Assembly: GCA_900472785.1 (NCBI GenBank)
Contig: UCJH01000039.1
Location: 1 to 64,000, forward strand
DNA: 64,000 nucleotides
Direction of reading: 5' to 3'
Source: Hyphomicrobiales bacterium
GTDB lineage: Bacteria; Pseudomonadota; Alphaproteobacteria; Rhizobiales; Rhizobiaceae
The notes under the pieces were generated by a model that saw nothing but the letters and a program-made list of their open reading frames with translations, ran no database searches and had not been told where the DNA came from. Below are positions 1 to 7,817 of this stretch, in pieces; position 1 is the stretch's first letter, and every line of letters starts with the position of its first letter. The translations under genes and the position numbers were made by a program.

Positions 1-44
1 GCACCGGGCTGGCCCTGACGGCCGCGGACTTCTTCGTCATTTGA
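1..44 (+). CDS. C-terminal end of an RTX/hemolysin-type secreted protein (partial)
   Basis: An open frame runs in from the left edge and stops with TGA at 42-44. Its last residues, TGLALTAADFFVI, closely match the end of the converging RTX protein at 188-1455 (NLLLTAADFLIA). In RTX proteins this extreme C-terminus is part of the type I secretion signal. The body of the gene lies outside the window, so the function cannot be judged; a secreted calcium-binding protein paralogous to its neighbour is the natural inference. Confidence 0.6.
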   Translation, partial: TGLALTAADFFVI

Positions 45-187
45 TGCAACGCCGTCCTCGAAGCGTCTTCGAGCCGATACTTCGTGCAAAGAACAAGGTT
101 TGTCGATCGAGAAGCTTGGCGATTGGCTCGACAAAAAGTGCATGTGGCGCGTTTCGCCGACGCGCCACATGACAAGGTCGCGTGAGC

Positions 188-1455
188 TTATGCGATGAGG
201 AAATCGGCGGCAGTCAGGAGTAGATTCGGCTGGACTGTCGCGAAATGGACGGAGCCTCCACTCGCACTTCCATTGCTGTCGTAATAGATCTTGCCGGTGT
301 CGGTTTCGTAAATGATGCGATCATCTCCAGCTGCAGCGGTACCGGTCAGATTCTTGACAAATTGCGCGCTGGTCAGAGTGCCCACTCCGACAATAGCCGT
401 GAAGATCGAATTTTCGAGCTTGATCGTATCATCGACGACAACAAAATCAGCGATGGTGTCGACATTGGTTGCGGCGTTCAAGGCTGTATTGAAGAAGAAC
501 GTGTCCTTTCCTGCATCGCCCCGCAGGGTATCGTTGCCCAAACCGCCGGCGAGATAGTCGGAGCCAGCCTCCCCGCGCAGCGTGTTGGCAACTGCGCTAC
601 CCAAAATGATGTCGTTGAATGCTGTTCCTCGGATCCCCTCGATACTGATCAATGTATCGACCTTGCCAAAGCCATCTGTTGCCGTACCTTTGGAAAGATC
701 GACGTTGATGGCGCCATTGCCGCCACTGTTGGCGTCGCGATGGTACCGCACCTCGTCGAACCGCCTCCGCCATCGATCCTGTCACGGCCGCCCAGGCCCA
801 TAAACTGTTCGTTGCCAGTGCTACCCTTGAAAGTGTCGGCGAACTGGGTTCCTCGAAAGCTTTCGATACTCGTGAAGGTTTCAGAATTGCCGTAGGGATC
901 GATCACCGTCCCAGCTGTCGCATCCACGTGGATGCCACGGAACGCATTTTGGTTCCCGCGTGCATCTCCGAAAGCAATTTGGTCGTAGCCGGCACCACCG
1001 TCGTAAACGTCCTTCCCTTCACCGCCTTCGATATAATCATCTCCGCCGCCACCCTTAATCACGTCATTGCCGCCGAACCCGTAAAGTTCGTCGTCTCCGG
1101 CGGAACCTGTAATTATATCGGCTTGATTCAGGAGCCACTGGGCTGCTCTGGAAATATCGAAACCCGAGTCTTCGAAAGTTTCGACGCTAACGCTCGTTGT
1201 AATGCGGGCCAGCACAGTTGCCCCATCCGTTCCGAGAAAATCGAACCTGGTAATTACGCCGGCGCTGGTATTTAAAGATGTACCCGTGAGCCGCAGAAAC
1301 AGCCCGTTATCTGCCTTGAAAAGGTGCTGCGTTGCTGTTTCACTGACAGTCACCGAGCTATCGTCAAACATTGCAAAAAGTTCTGCGACGCTGGGGTTAT
1401 ATTCAAAATTAAGCGGATACTTTGAATTTACAAAACTATGTATAACTGTTGCCAT
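188..1455 (-). pseudogene. RTX calcium-binding secreted protein, interrupted by a single-base frameshift
   Basis: Two overlapping minus-strand frames form one protein of about 420 residues. The first part (1455 down to about 760) has a non-repetitive N-terminus of about 110 residues, then glycine/aspartate nonapeptides such as GSAGDDELYGFGGND and GGEGKDVYDGG. The second part (about 760 down to 188) continues the repeats (GLGNDTLRGDAGKDTFFF) and ends in an RTX C-terminal secretion domain with TAADFLIA. The join is at about 755-765: adding one base after the GGGG run would restore GGGGFDEVRYHRD. A good Shine-Dalgarno (GGAGGAGCACC) precedes the ATG at 1455. If real, the frameshift removes the secretion signal and the protein would stay inside the cell; a sequencing error is the alternative. 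The substrate or role is unknown. Confidence 0.75.
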
Positions 1456-1723
1456 TGGTGCTCCTCCGATATTCGGCTAAACTTGCATAGAATGTCTTTC
1501 ATTTCCAGTGGATGAGACGGTATTTGGTCTGCGCTCCCATAGGAAACATTCTCAATGGTTACTGCCATCGAGACGTTGAACAGAGCGCCCGCGCCCGCGG
1601 TAGCGCTATGCAGCGCTTCCAGCAGGTCTTGAAGATGTTGCCGGCTGCGGAATGCGCGGACAGGCGCTGGCACTGTTCATCGGCGGGCCGCGATGGCGTT
1701 GCATCAAGCGGAATTGCCGGGAA

Positions 1724-2287
1724 TCAGGCGAAAATCGCCGTGGCCCCGGTGATGAACAGGATCGCCATCGCAACGGCAACGCCGACAACTCTCTTGCTGT
1801 TTGCGAGCGCGGCGATGCAGAGGAGGGCATAATAGGTCAGGTTCAAGCCGGCCCACAGCGCGATGTCGGACATTGGCCATGGCGTCGTAATGGCGGAGGT
1901 TGCCGGTGGAATCTGGGTCAGGAGATTGCTGGCCAGCACGCAGAAGGCCACCTCGCGCCGGTGCTCCATGATGTGGTCATCGAGGGTATCCGTATCCCTG
2001 GCCTTCGGAAAAACCTGCGTGGCGGCAAAATAGTAGAGCAACGCCACGAGCGCCGCGGCGAACGCGGTGACATAGCTGATCTCGGCCAGTTCGCGATAGG
2101 CCCAGGCGTTCATCCAGAACGTGATGAGGTCGACAAGCAGGAGGATACCAAACAGCGGCGCGACGATTCCCAGCCTGCGGGTGCGGCGTTCGTCATAGGC
2201 ACGCGAAAAGCCGGCCGCGACCTCGGCAACCGCCAGACCGAGCAGCAGGCCGTAGAAGGCGAACATGAAAGCGAAGGCGTCACTCAC
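1724..2287 (-). CDS. Small polytopic membrane protein of unknown function
   Basis: The product is 187 residues. It starts at GTG (2287) behind a clear AAGGAA Shine-Dalgarno, with an alternative ATG seven codons in. Hydrophobic stretches suggest about five membrane segments: near residues 5-25, 40-62, 70-92, 117-140 and 145-187. Short polar loops such as DERRTRR and KARDTDTLDDHIMEHRRE separate them. I recognise no family motif or catalytic residues. It lies between the omptin gene and the RTX gene on the same strand, but gaps of 152 and 268 bases argue against a tight operon. Confidence 0.75.
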   Translation of the reverse strand: MSDAFAFMFAFYGLLLGLAVAEVAAGFSRAYDERRTRRLGIVAPLFGILLLVDLITFWMNAWAYRELAEISYVTAFAAALVALLYYFAATQVFPKARDTDTLDDHIMEHRREVAFCVLASNLLTQIPPATSAITTPWPMSDIALWAGLNLTYYALLCIAALANSKRVVGVAVAMAILFITGATAIFA

Positions 2288-2439
2288 CGGATATTCCTTA
2301 TCAACTGCGGCAACCTGTCATCGATCCTGCAAGGGGATTCGGCCTGCATCCCTGGACCTCGTGTCCATGCCCGTCGTGTCGTCGATTTGCAGAGCCCGCC
2401 ATCTTTGATCACTCCATCGGTACAGTCCATTCGCCAGGA

Positions 2440-3390
2440 TTAAAACCGGGCGCGAAGACCCACCTGGAGCGACATCGTGGTGAAGGAGGCGCCGGCGGCG
2501 TTCCTGTAGAGCACCGCACTTCCGCTCGCTGTATCGGTCGAGTTCAAGTCACCTCTCCGGCGGAAGACGTGCTCGAAGTCGCCGGCAAGATAGATCGATG
2601 CGGTATCGGTCATCCGATAGTCGATTGCCGCGTTGAGCATGACGACCGGCGCTGTCTTCATGTCCCCGAAAAACCGCGTTCCGGTCAGCCAGTGATCGTC
2701 CATATCCCTGATGCCCATCGTCATCCCGCCTTTGATGCCGCCGGACAGGGTCAGGCGATCGGCGCTCGTCGAGCCGTCGAAACCGAAAAAGAGCGTCGGG
2801 ATCGTCTGTTCGTAGGAAATGGCTTTGAGGCCGTCATCCAGTTCGCCGGAGTCGTTGCGCACACCGCCATCGCTATAGATGTAGGAACCGCCGAAGGCAT
2901 TCCAGCGCACCTTCGTATATTTGAAGCCTCCACCGACGCTGACATGGCTGTTTTCGTCGGTAAAGATATTGCGACCGATGTCCAGCGTGCCGCTCAGGTA
3001 GTAATCGAGGCGCGTGTCGGGATGAATGGACCGGTCGCTCCAGCCGTCTTTGGTCTGATCCGTGGCAAAGCCCGGCACCCAGTCATAGTCAACCATGTGA
3101 CCGTCGCCGCCGAAGCCAAGATCCATCTTGCCTTTGATGTGCCAGTCACCCTCAAGCTCAGCCCCTGCCGTTGCCGTGTAGAGAATGACGCCGTCCGTGT
3201 CCCAGTCGAGCTGGCTTGCCTTGTCGTTGCCGAGATAGACATATTCATGCACTTCGATATTCATGAGGCCGACACCGCCGGACAGCCAGAAAGCACCATC
3301 GGCGGAATGCGCGACGACATCTTCGGCCCGCACCGGCGCAGCGCCCAATGTCAGCGCCATCAGCCCGTATCTCAGCATTCGCAGTTTCAT
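2440..3390 (-). CDS. Omptin-family outer-membrane protease
   Basis: Omptins are ten-stranded beta-barrel proteases that cut peptides at dibasic sites on the cell surface. The 316-residue product starts at 3390, behind a GGGGAT ribosome site, with a signal peptide (MKLRMLRYGLMALTLGAAPVRA). The upstream in-frame ATG at 3567 would add 59 residues before the signal and is rejected. The omptin signature MVDYDW gives Asp101 and Asp103, followed by the conserved IHPDTRLDY. RDMDDHW supplies Asp231 and His233, matching the OmpT Asp/His pair. The chain ends in Phe after alternating hydrophobic residues (MSLQVGLRARF), as expected for a barrel. All four catalytic residues appear present, so an active enzyme is likely; its substrate is unknown. 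Confidence 0.88.
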   Translation of the reverse strand: MKLRMLRYGLMALTLGAAPVRAEDVVAHSADGAFWLSGGVGLMNIEVHEYVYLGNDKASQLDWDTDGVILYTATAGAELEGDWHIKGKMDLGFGGDGHMVDYDWVPGFATDQTKDGWSDRSIHPDTRLDYYLSGTLDIGRNIFTDENSHVSVGGGFKYTKVRWNAFGGSYIYSDGGVRNDSGELDDGLKAISYEQTIPTLFFGFDGSTSADRLTLSGGIKGGMTMGIRDMDDHWLTGTRFFGDMKTAPVVMLNAAIDYRMTDTASIYLAGDFEHVFRRRGDLNSTDTASGSAVLYRNAAGASFTTMSLQVGLRARF

Positions 3391-3780
3391 ATGTCGCAAT
3401 CCCCAGCCAAGGCGAGCTTCTTTGTTGTCATATTCGCAGCCTCTCGCAATGGCCTTACCCATCAAAAGTGCAGAATGTGACGGTGCGTTGCAAATTCGCC
3501 CGACTTCGGGTGGTGGCAGGGGCAGGTTGGCGCATTCATGGATGCGATGAAGGAAAATGCCGGGCATCCCTCAAAACGGCCAATTTTGTTCCCGGATATC
3601 GTCCTAAAAAATTATAGGTTCCAAGCTTTTCCGGAATCCGACACGCCTCAATACAAGGGCGCGTTTGTCCGTAAATATGACGATCGATCCGGAACGATGG
3701 CGCCGCGTCCTTTTCAAGAAAGAATTGCCGAGACCATCCGCCCTCGCGACCGACTGCCGTTTCCCCGTGAACGAGAGTGC
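3391..3780. other. Intergenic region upstream of the omptin gene
   Basis: This 390-base stretch holds the leader of the omptin gene and the 3' flank of the PhnD-like gene, both on the minus strand. The strip around 3590-3650 is relatively AT-rich and could hold the omptin promoter, but I see no convincing -35/-10 pair. The long plus-strand frame that starts here has no recognisable protein features and is a shadow. Confidence 0.5.
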
Positions 3781-4596
3781 TCAGGCGATGACGGGATAAC
3801 CCAGGCGATGCGCTTCCCGTTCAAGGGCGGCCAGCGGTTCATAGGCCGCATCGTCCAGAGTGACGAAGCCCTTCAGAGAGAGAGCATCGCGGATATGCGA
3901 AAGAGACGGTTGGGCGACGGCCTCCTGCAGGGCTTGGCACAGCACGGCAACCTCCTCGTCGGAGGCTTCGGCGCGGGTGATGAAGGGAAGGCCGGGGCCT
4001 TTCACCGTCTCGGTCAGCACCCGGATGCCGGCGAGCCTTTGCGGGTCGAACCGCAACGTGTTGCCATAGGTCACGCAGTCGATCGCGGCGATATCGGCGG
4101 TACCATCCGTCACGGCGTCGATGCTCGCCCCATGACCGCCTGTCTCGACGACGGACGAGAAGAAGCGGCCATCGCGGGCAAGGGGAGCGATGCTGGCGCG
4201 AAACAGGTTGACGCCGGAATTGCTGCCGGGCTCGTTGATCGCCGCGCGTGCACCGCGCAGGTCGGCAAGGGTTTCGACCTCGGCCCCCTTGCGCACAATG
4301 ATGAAGCTGCATTTGGCCGGCCCCTCGCAGCCGGGAAGGCCGTAAACGGGCGTCGCGACCAGGCGCACCTTCTCGCGCAGCAACGTCACATAGGGATAGC
4401 CACAGGTTTGCGCGAGCAGGAGATCGGGATGCATCCATGCCGCATCGTAGCGAACGGCTCGATCGAGCGTGTCGGGAACGGCCGCCATTCCCGCGCGCTT
4501 CAGCGCGTCGGAAAGGAAGGCCCACAGCGCCTGCGTCGCTTCGGCGACGGGTGGCGGGCTGATGTACATCGCGATGCTGGCAAGGCGGTCTGGCAT
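3781..4596 (-). CDS. PhnD-like periplasmic-binding-fold protein without a signal peptide
   Basis: The 271-residue product resembles the PhnD/phosphonate-binding type II solute-binding fold. It shows the typical run TLADLRGARAAINEPGSNSG, then the hinge-side motif GASIDAVTDGTADIAAIDCVTYG and a closing LPFITRAEA segment. In transported members the N-terminus is a signal peptide. Here it begins MPDRLASIAMYISPP and goes straight into the fold, so a cytoplasmic location is likely. No permease or ATPase is adjacent. It may be a ligand sensor or an orphan binding protein. It lies 247 bases downstream of the desaturase on the same strand. Confidence 0.7.
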   Translation of the reverse strand: MPDRLASIAMYISPPPVAEATQALWAFLSDALKRAGMAAVPDTLDRAVRYDAAWMHPDLLLAQTCGYPYVTLLREKVRLVATPVYGLPGCEGPAKCSFIIVRKGAEVETLADLRGARAAINEPGSNSGVNLFRASIAPLARDGRFFSSVVETGGHGASIDAVTDGTADIAAIDCVTYGNTLRFDPQRLAGIRVLTETVKGPGLPFITRAEASDEEVAVLCQALQEAVAQPSLSHIRDALSLKGFVTLDDAAYEPLAALEREAHRLGYPVIA

Positions 4597-4663
4597 TCAT
4601 TCTCCATAAAAACAATGATCTGTGTGCGTCCCCAAGGCGGAATGTCCTGATCGGCAGCGGTGC

Positions 4664-4683
4664 CCGCCGCGGTTGCGCGGCGG
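4664..4683. other. GC-rich stem-loop between desaturase and PhnD-like gene
   Basis: CCGCCGCG, loop GTTG, CGCGGCGG: a perfect 8-bp stem. It lies downstream of the desaturase in the transcription direction. No T-run follows on either strand, so it could be a weak terminator or an mRNA-stability element. Confidence 0.35.
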
Positions 4684-4843
4684 CCTGAACGCCGTGTTCT
4701 CGGGTCCCCAAGAAAGATCCCACATCGTTCACAACACGTAGCGAGATCAATAGATTTTCTACGGAAATTCGGAAATGGGAAAACGCTTTTATTGGCTATC
4801 GCTGTTGAGCGCTCCGGAGGCGTAAAGCCGGTGCCATTCAGAC

Positions 4844-5770
4844 TCACGAATGATGTGGATGCCTTGGGTCGTCGTGGCGGGTCAGGAAAAACCGGCGCGC
4901 CACATCCCAGTACCCGCGATAGACGAGCCCGCCATTTTGGCGCACGAGTTCGTCGCGGTTGTCGTTGTAGACCGACGGCAGGCGGTACCACGAGATGCCG
5001 GGTCGCAAGTGATGAAGGACGTGAAGGTTGTTGTGGAGGTAGAGAAGACCAAGAATGGAGCTGCCTTCGACGATGGCCGTGCGCTTCTCGTGATCGTCGG
5101 CGTAGCGGTGTTCCGCAAAGGATCTGAGCCGGGTCAGGGCCGCGCCGACATAGACAAATCCGAAGAGATAGAGCCAGAGCGGCATACCGCAGACAAGTCC
5201 CACCCATGTGAGCACCGGCACGGTGGAGACCAGGTGCAACAGCCATATCCTGGCGCGCCCCTCGACGCCCGAGCGAACGAGTTGCCATTCGGAGACCAGG
5301 AAACTGAGGATCATCACCGCCGGCCCGATCGTGAGACGACCGAGCAGCGTCATGTTGAAATCCGCAAGCAGCTGTCCTAGCCGACCCATTTTCTGCCAGG
5401 CCAGGTGGGTCACATAGGCGGATTCCGGATCGTCGATCGGGTCGGTCAGAAACTCGTCCCGGTGGTGAACGAGATGGGTATCGCGATAGATCGGGTAAGG
5501 CAGCCAGAGCGACAGCGGCACCGAACCGATGGCGTCGTTGATCGCCTGGTTGCGTGTCGGGTGGCCATGAATCACCTCATGCTGCAGCGAGCCCTGCCAG
5601 GCGATCAACCAGCCTCCGGCGAGCATGACCACGGCGAGCGGTAATTCCTGCCACCAGAATGTCAGGGCCAGAAACGCGCCGTAGATGGCAATGGCCAGAA
5701 CGACGGTCGGCCATTCCAGCCTGCTCGTCTCGACATGAAACCGGAACGTCCGGCTGGGTTTGGTCGACAT
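4844..5770 (-). CDS. Membrane fatty-acid desaturase family protein
   Basis: Desaturases of this family use a di-iron centre held by three histidine clusters to oxidise acyl chains at the membrane. All three are visible: HEVIHGH near residue 64, HLVHHRDE near 99 and NNLHVLHH near 249. Hydrophobic spans lie before the first cluster and in the middle (residues about 140-210). The product from the ATG at 5770 (MSTKPSRT) is 308 residues; the longer frame to 5806 adds 12 unlikely residues. Substrate and regiospecificity cannot be read. The next gene upstream (metY) is on the same strand 67 bases away, so co-transcription is possible. Confidence 0.85.
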   Translation of the reverse strand: MSTKPSRTFRFHVETSRLEWPTVVLAIAIYGAFLALTFWWQELPLAVVMLAGGWLIAWQGSLQHEVIHGHPTRNQAINDAIGSVPLSLWLPYPIYRDTHLVHHRDEFLTDPIDDPESAYVTHLAWQKMGRLGQLLADFNMTLLGRLTIGPAVMILSFLVSEWQLVRSGVEGRARIWLLHLVSTVPVLTWVGLVCGMPLWLYLFGFVYVGAALTRLRSFAEHRYADDHEKRTAIVEGSSILGLLYLHNNLHVLHHLRPGISWYRLPSVYNDNRDELVRQNGGLVYRGYWDVARRFFLTRHDDPRHPHHS

Positions 5771-5837
5771 TGTGCGTTCCGTAAATAGAGGAACCGGCCG
5801 CCGCATCCGTCATGCGGCGGTCCGGCATGATGGGGCG

Positions 5838-7160
5838 TCAGGCGACCTGACGGTCGCTATCGAGGCCCGAGGCTGCATCGAGTCCCCGTTCGATGTCCTC
5901 AAGGATGTCGTCGATGTGCTCGATGCCGATCGAGAGGCGGACGTATCCCTGCGATACGCCGCTGGCCAGCTGCTCTTCGCTGGTCAGCTGGGAATGGGTC
6001 GTCGTCGCCGGATGGATCGCGAGGCTGCGCGCATCGCCGATATTCGCCACATGATAAAGCAGTTCCAGGCTGTCGATGAAGCGGCGGCCGGCTTCGAGGC
6101 CACCTTTCAGCTCGAAGCCGACAAGCCCGCCATAGCCCCCCTTCAGATATTTGTCGGCCCGTTCGCGCCACAGGCCGGTCTGCTTCGACGGATGGATGAC
6201 CTTCGCCACCTCCGGACGGGTCGACAGATAATCCGCGACCGCATCGGCGTTCTTGACGTGCCGTTCGATCCGCAACGGCAACGTCTCGATGCCCTGGATG
6301 ATCTGGAAGGCGTTGAACGGCGCCAGCGCCGCACCAAGGTCGCGCAACAGCGTGACGCGTGCCTTGATGATGTAGGCGATCGGACCCAGCGGCTTGACGG
6401 CCTCCGTCCAGATGGCGCCGTGATAGCTCTTGTCGGGCGTGTTGAGCGCCGGCTGGCGTTCCGGATGCGCCGCCCAGTCGAAATTGCCGCCATCGACGAT
6501 CAGACCGCCGATCGAGGTGCCATGGCCGCCGATATATTTGGTGGTCGAATAGACGACAACCGCCGCACCGTGATCGAGCGGGCGCGCGAGAAGCGGTGCG
6601 GCCGTGTTGTCGATGATCAGCGGAATGCCGACCTCACGGCCGATGGCTGCGACCTCGGCGATCGGGAAGACCGTCAGCTTCGGATTGGGAAGCGTCTCGG
6701 CATAATAGGCCCGTGTCCGGTCATCGGTGGCCCGGCGGAAGTTTTCCGGATCGGTCGGGTCGACGAAGCGCACATCGATCCCCTGGTCCTTCAGGGTATT
6801 GGCAAACAGGTTCCAGGTGCCGCCGTAAAGATCGGTCGAGCTGACGATGTTGTCGCCGGCTTTTGCCAGGTTCTGGATGGCAAAGGCGGACGCCGCCTGT
6901 CCCGATGCCAGCGCAAGGGCGGCTACCCCGCCTTCGATCGCTGCCACGCGCTGCTCGAGAACATCGACCGTCGGATTGCCGATGCGGCTGTAGATATTGC
7001 CGAGCTCCTTGAGCGCGAAGAGATTGGCTGCGTGTTCGGTGTCGCGGAACTGGAACGAGGTCGTCTGATAGACCGGGACGGCAACGGCGCCCGTGACCGG
7101 ATCGGCACGCCAGCCGGCGTGAAGGGCGAGCGTTTCCGGGCGTGTGGTTTTCAGGGTCAT
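5838..7160 (-). CDS. metY: O-acetylhomoserine aminocarboxypropyltransferase (sulfhydrylase)
   Basis: The enzyme makes homocysteine, or methionine from methanethiol, from O-acetylhomoserine and a sulfur donor in the cytoplasm. At 440 residues it has the usual length of the MetY branch of Cys/Met-metabolism PLP enzymes. The family motifs are present: NIYSRIGNPT near residue 55, LASGQAASAFA near 84, and VVYSTTKYIGGHG with the PLP lysine at residue 208. YAETLPNPKL fits the MetY rather than the MetB/MetZ branch. Its ATG lies 29 bases beyond the stop of the peroxiredoxin remnant, whose promoter region probably drives it. A role in assimilating sulfide or thiols fits the neighbouring serine acetyltransferase and flavin monooxygenase. 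Confidence 0.9.
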   Translation of the reverse strand: MTLKTTRPETLALHAGWRADPVTGAVAVPVYQTTSFQFRDTEHAANLFALKELGNIYSRIGNPTVDVLEQRVAAIEGGVAALALASGQAASAFAIQNLAKAGDNIVSSTDLYGGTWNLFANTLKDQGIDVRFVDPTDPENFRRATDDRTRAYYAETLPNPKLTVFPIAEVAAIGREVGIPLIIDNTAAPLLARPLDHGAAVVVYSTTKYIGGHGTSIGGLIVDGGNFDWAAHPERQPALNTPDKSYHGAIWTEAVKPLGPIAYIIKARVTLLRDLGAALAPFNAFQIIQGIETLPLRIERHVKNADAVADYLSTRPEVAKVIHPSKQTGLWRERADKYLKGGYGGLVGFELKGGLEAGRRFIDSLELLYHVANIGDARSLAIHPATTTHSQLTSEEQLASGVSQGYVRLSIGIEHIDDILEDIERGLDAASGLDSDRQVA

Positions 7161-7189
7161 GATGTCTCTCCTTTGGGAAAATGAATGGG

Positions 7190-7427
7190 ATCAGGCCGTG
7201 ACGTGGCGCAGGACAGCGGCGATGTTGGCGGGCTCGGCACGGCGCGCAAAAATAGGCATTGACGAAGGCCCAGACGACAGTGCCGTTGGAATCGACGATG
7301 TAGGTTGCGGCCAGCGGCAGCGTATGGCTTTCGTCGTCGTTCCCCTCCTCAAGATCGATCCCGATCTCGCGATAGAGAGGCCTTCAGGGCGTCTGCAGTT
7401 TTTCTTCGGATCGACGGCAAGTGACAT
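7190..7427 (-). pseudogene. Remnant of a peroxiredoxin-like (AhpC/TSA) gene
   Basis: Behind a strong GGAGGAGG ribosome site lies an ATG (7425-7427). The next codons give a short N-terminus (MSLAVDPKK) and then the frame breaks. A second frame reads PLYREIGIDLEEGNDDE, then LPLAATYIVDSNGTVVWAFV and NAYF, which is the C-terminal third of peroxiredoxin-like proteins. A third frame ends it as ARRAEPANIAAVLRHVTA and stops at 7190-7192. Removing one T from the TTTT run near 7250 would rejoin the last two parts. The middle of the protein, including the redox cysteines, is missing. It is therefore a decayed, internally deleted gene that now forms the leader of metY. Confidence 0.7.
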
Positions 7428-7489
7428 GAATGCCTCCTCCTTGGAAACGCAGCGCAGAACGCAGCTGCATCGGAGTTAAGCATCATTTA

Positions 7490-7506
7490 TCTATAGTTTT
7501 TGTAGA
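7490..7506. promoter_or_regulatory. Candidate operator, site 1 (17-bp palindrome)
   Basis: TCTATAGTTTTTGTAGA. On the minus strand it reads TCTACAAAAACTATAGA. It lies 63 bases upstream of the peroxiredoxin-remnant ATG and 330 upstream of metY. It shares the pattern TCTAY-N9-TRGA with sites 2 and 3. The binding protein is unknown. Confidence 0.5.
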
Positions 7507-7641
7507 GTAATGAACTTCTAATTTTTTCACATTCGTTGAAAATTGTGTTCGGCGCTGTCCACGAACGGGCATCAGAGCGGCCGCCTGTTTTCATCCGGGT
7601 AAAATTGTTTCCGGAACGGCTGATCTATGAAACGAAATTAC

Positions 7642-7658
7642 TCTACAAATATTATGGA
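7642..7658. promoter_or_regulatory. Candidate operator, site 2 (17-bp palindrome)
   Basis: TCTACAAATATTATGGA, 159 bases upstream of the carbonic-anhydrase ATG. Including flanks, ATTACTCTACAAA here is the exact reverse complement of TTTGTAGAGTAAT at site 1, so the two sites face each other across about 135 bases. Confidence 0.5.
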
Positions 7659-7729
7659 TAACCCCATGCTGTGGATGTGCAATCGGCAGCAATTTTCCCT
7701 TCGCGGTCCTCCCAAGCAGCGCGACGGAT

Positions 7730-7760
7730 GCCTGCCCCGCCCGAAATTGGCGGGGCAGGC
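7730..7760. other. Strong stem-loop in the presumed carbonic-anhydrase leader
   Basis: GCCTGCCCCGCC, a 7-base loop (CGAAATT), then GGCGGGGCAGGC: a perfect 12-bp GC-rich stem. It sits between operator site 2 and the ATG at 7818. No T-run follows, so an ordinary intrinsic terminator is unlikely. It may be an mRNA stabiliser or part of an attenuator. I recognise no known riboswitch core around it. Confidence 0.5.
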
Positions 7761-7817
7761 GACGAGGGATTGCTAATCGATCCATGGGTGCAGCACGCAT
7801 TGAGGTTGGAGAAAGAC

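Larger units (their letters stand above)
7428..7817. other. Divergent promoter region between metY/peroxiredoxin remnant and carbonic anhydrase
   Basis: These 390 bases hold two copies of a 17-bp palindrome (7490-7506 and 7642-7658) facing the two divergent transcripts, an AT-rich core around 7500-7660, and a strong stem-loop in the presumed leader of the carbonic anhydrase (7730-7760). The open frame from 7671 is an N-terminal extension of the carbonic anhydrase without family support. Confidence 0.6.

Noticed and set aside
1428-1673. 81-codon minus-strand frame across the RTX start
   Set aside because: It overlaps the RTX start and ribosome site in another frame and has no supported start or motif.
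3538-4650. 370-codon plus-strand open frame
   Set aside because: It lies opposite the PhnD-like gene, has an arginine/glycine-rich low-complexity look and no family motif; shadow of high-GC coding.
5760-7184. 474-codon plus-strand open frame
   Set aside because: Exact antisense of metY, whose PLP motifs are unmistakable; shadow.
7428-7817. SAM-type riboswitch in front of metY or the carbonic anhydrase
   Set aside because: Rhizobial methionine genes often have SAM-II elements, but I could not find the conserved pseudoknot core here; only a simple stem-loop is seen.
7671-7817. N-terminal extension of the carbonic anhydrase
   Set aside because: The extension contains the stem-loop sequence and no family residues; ATG at 7818 has a good ribosome site.
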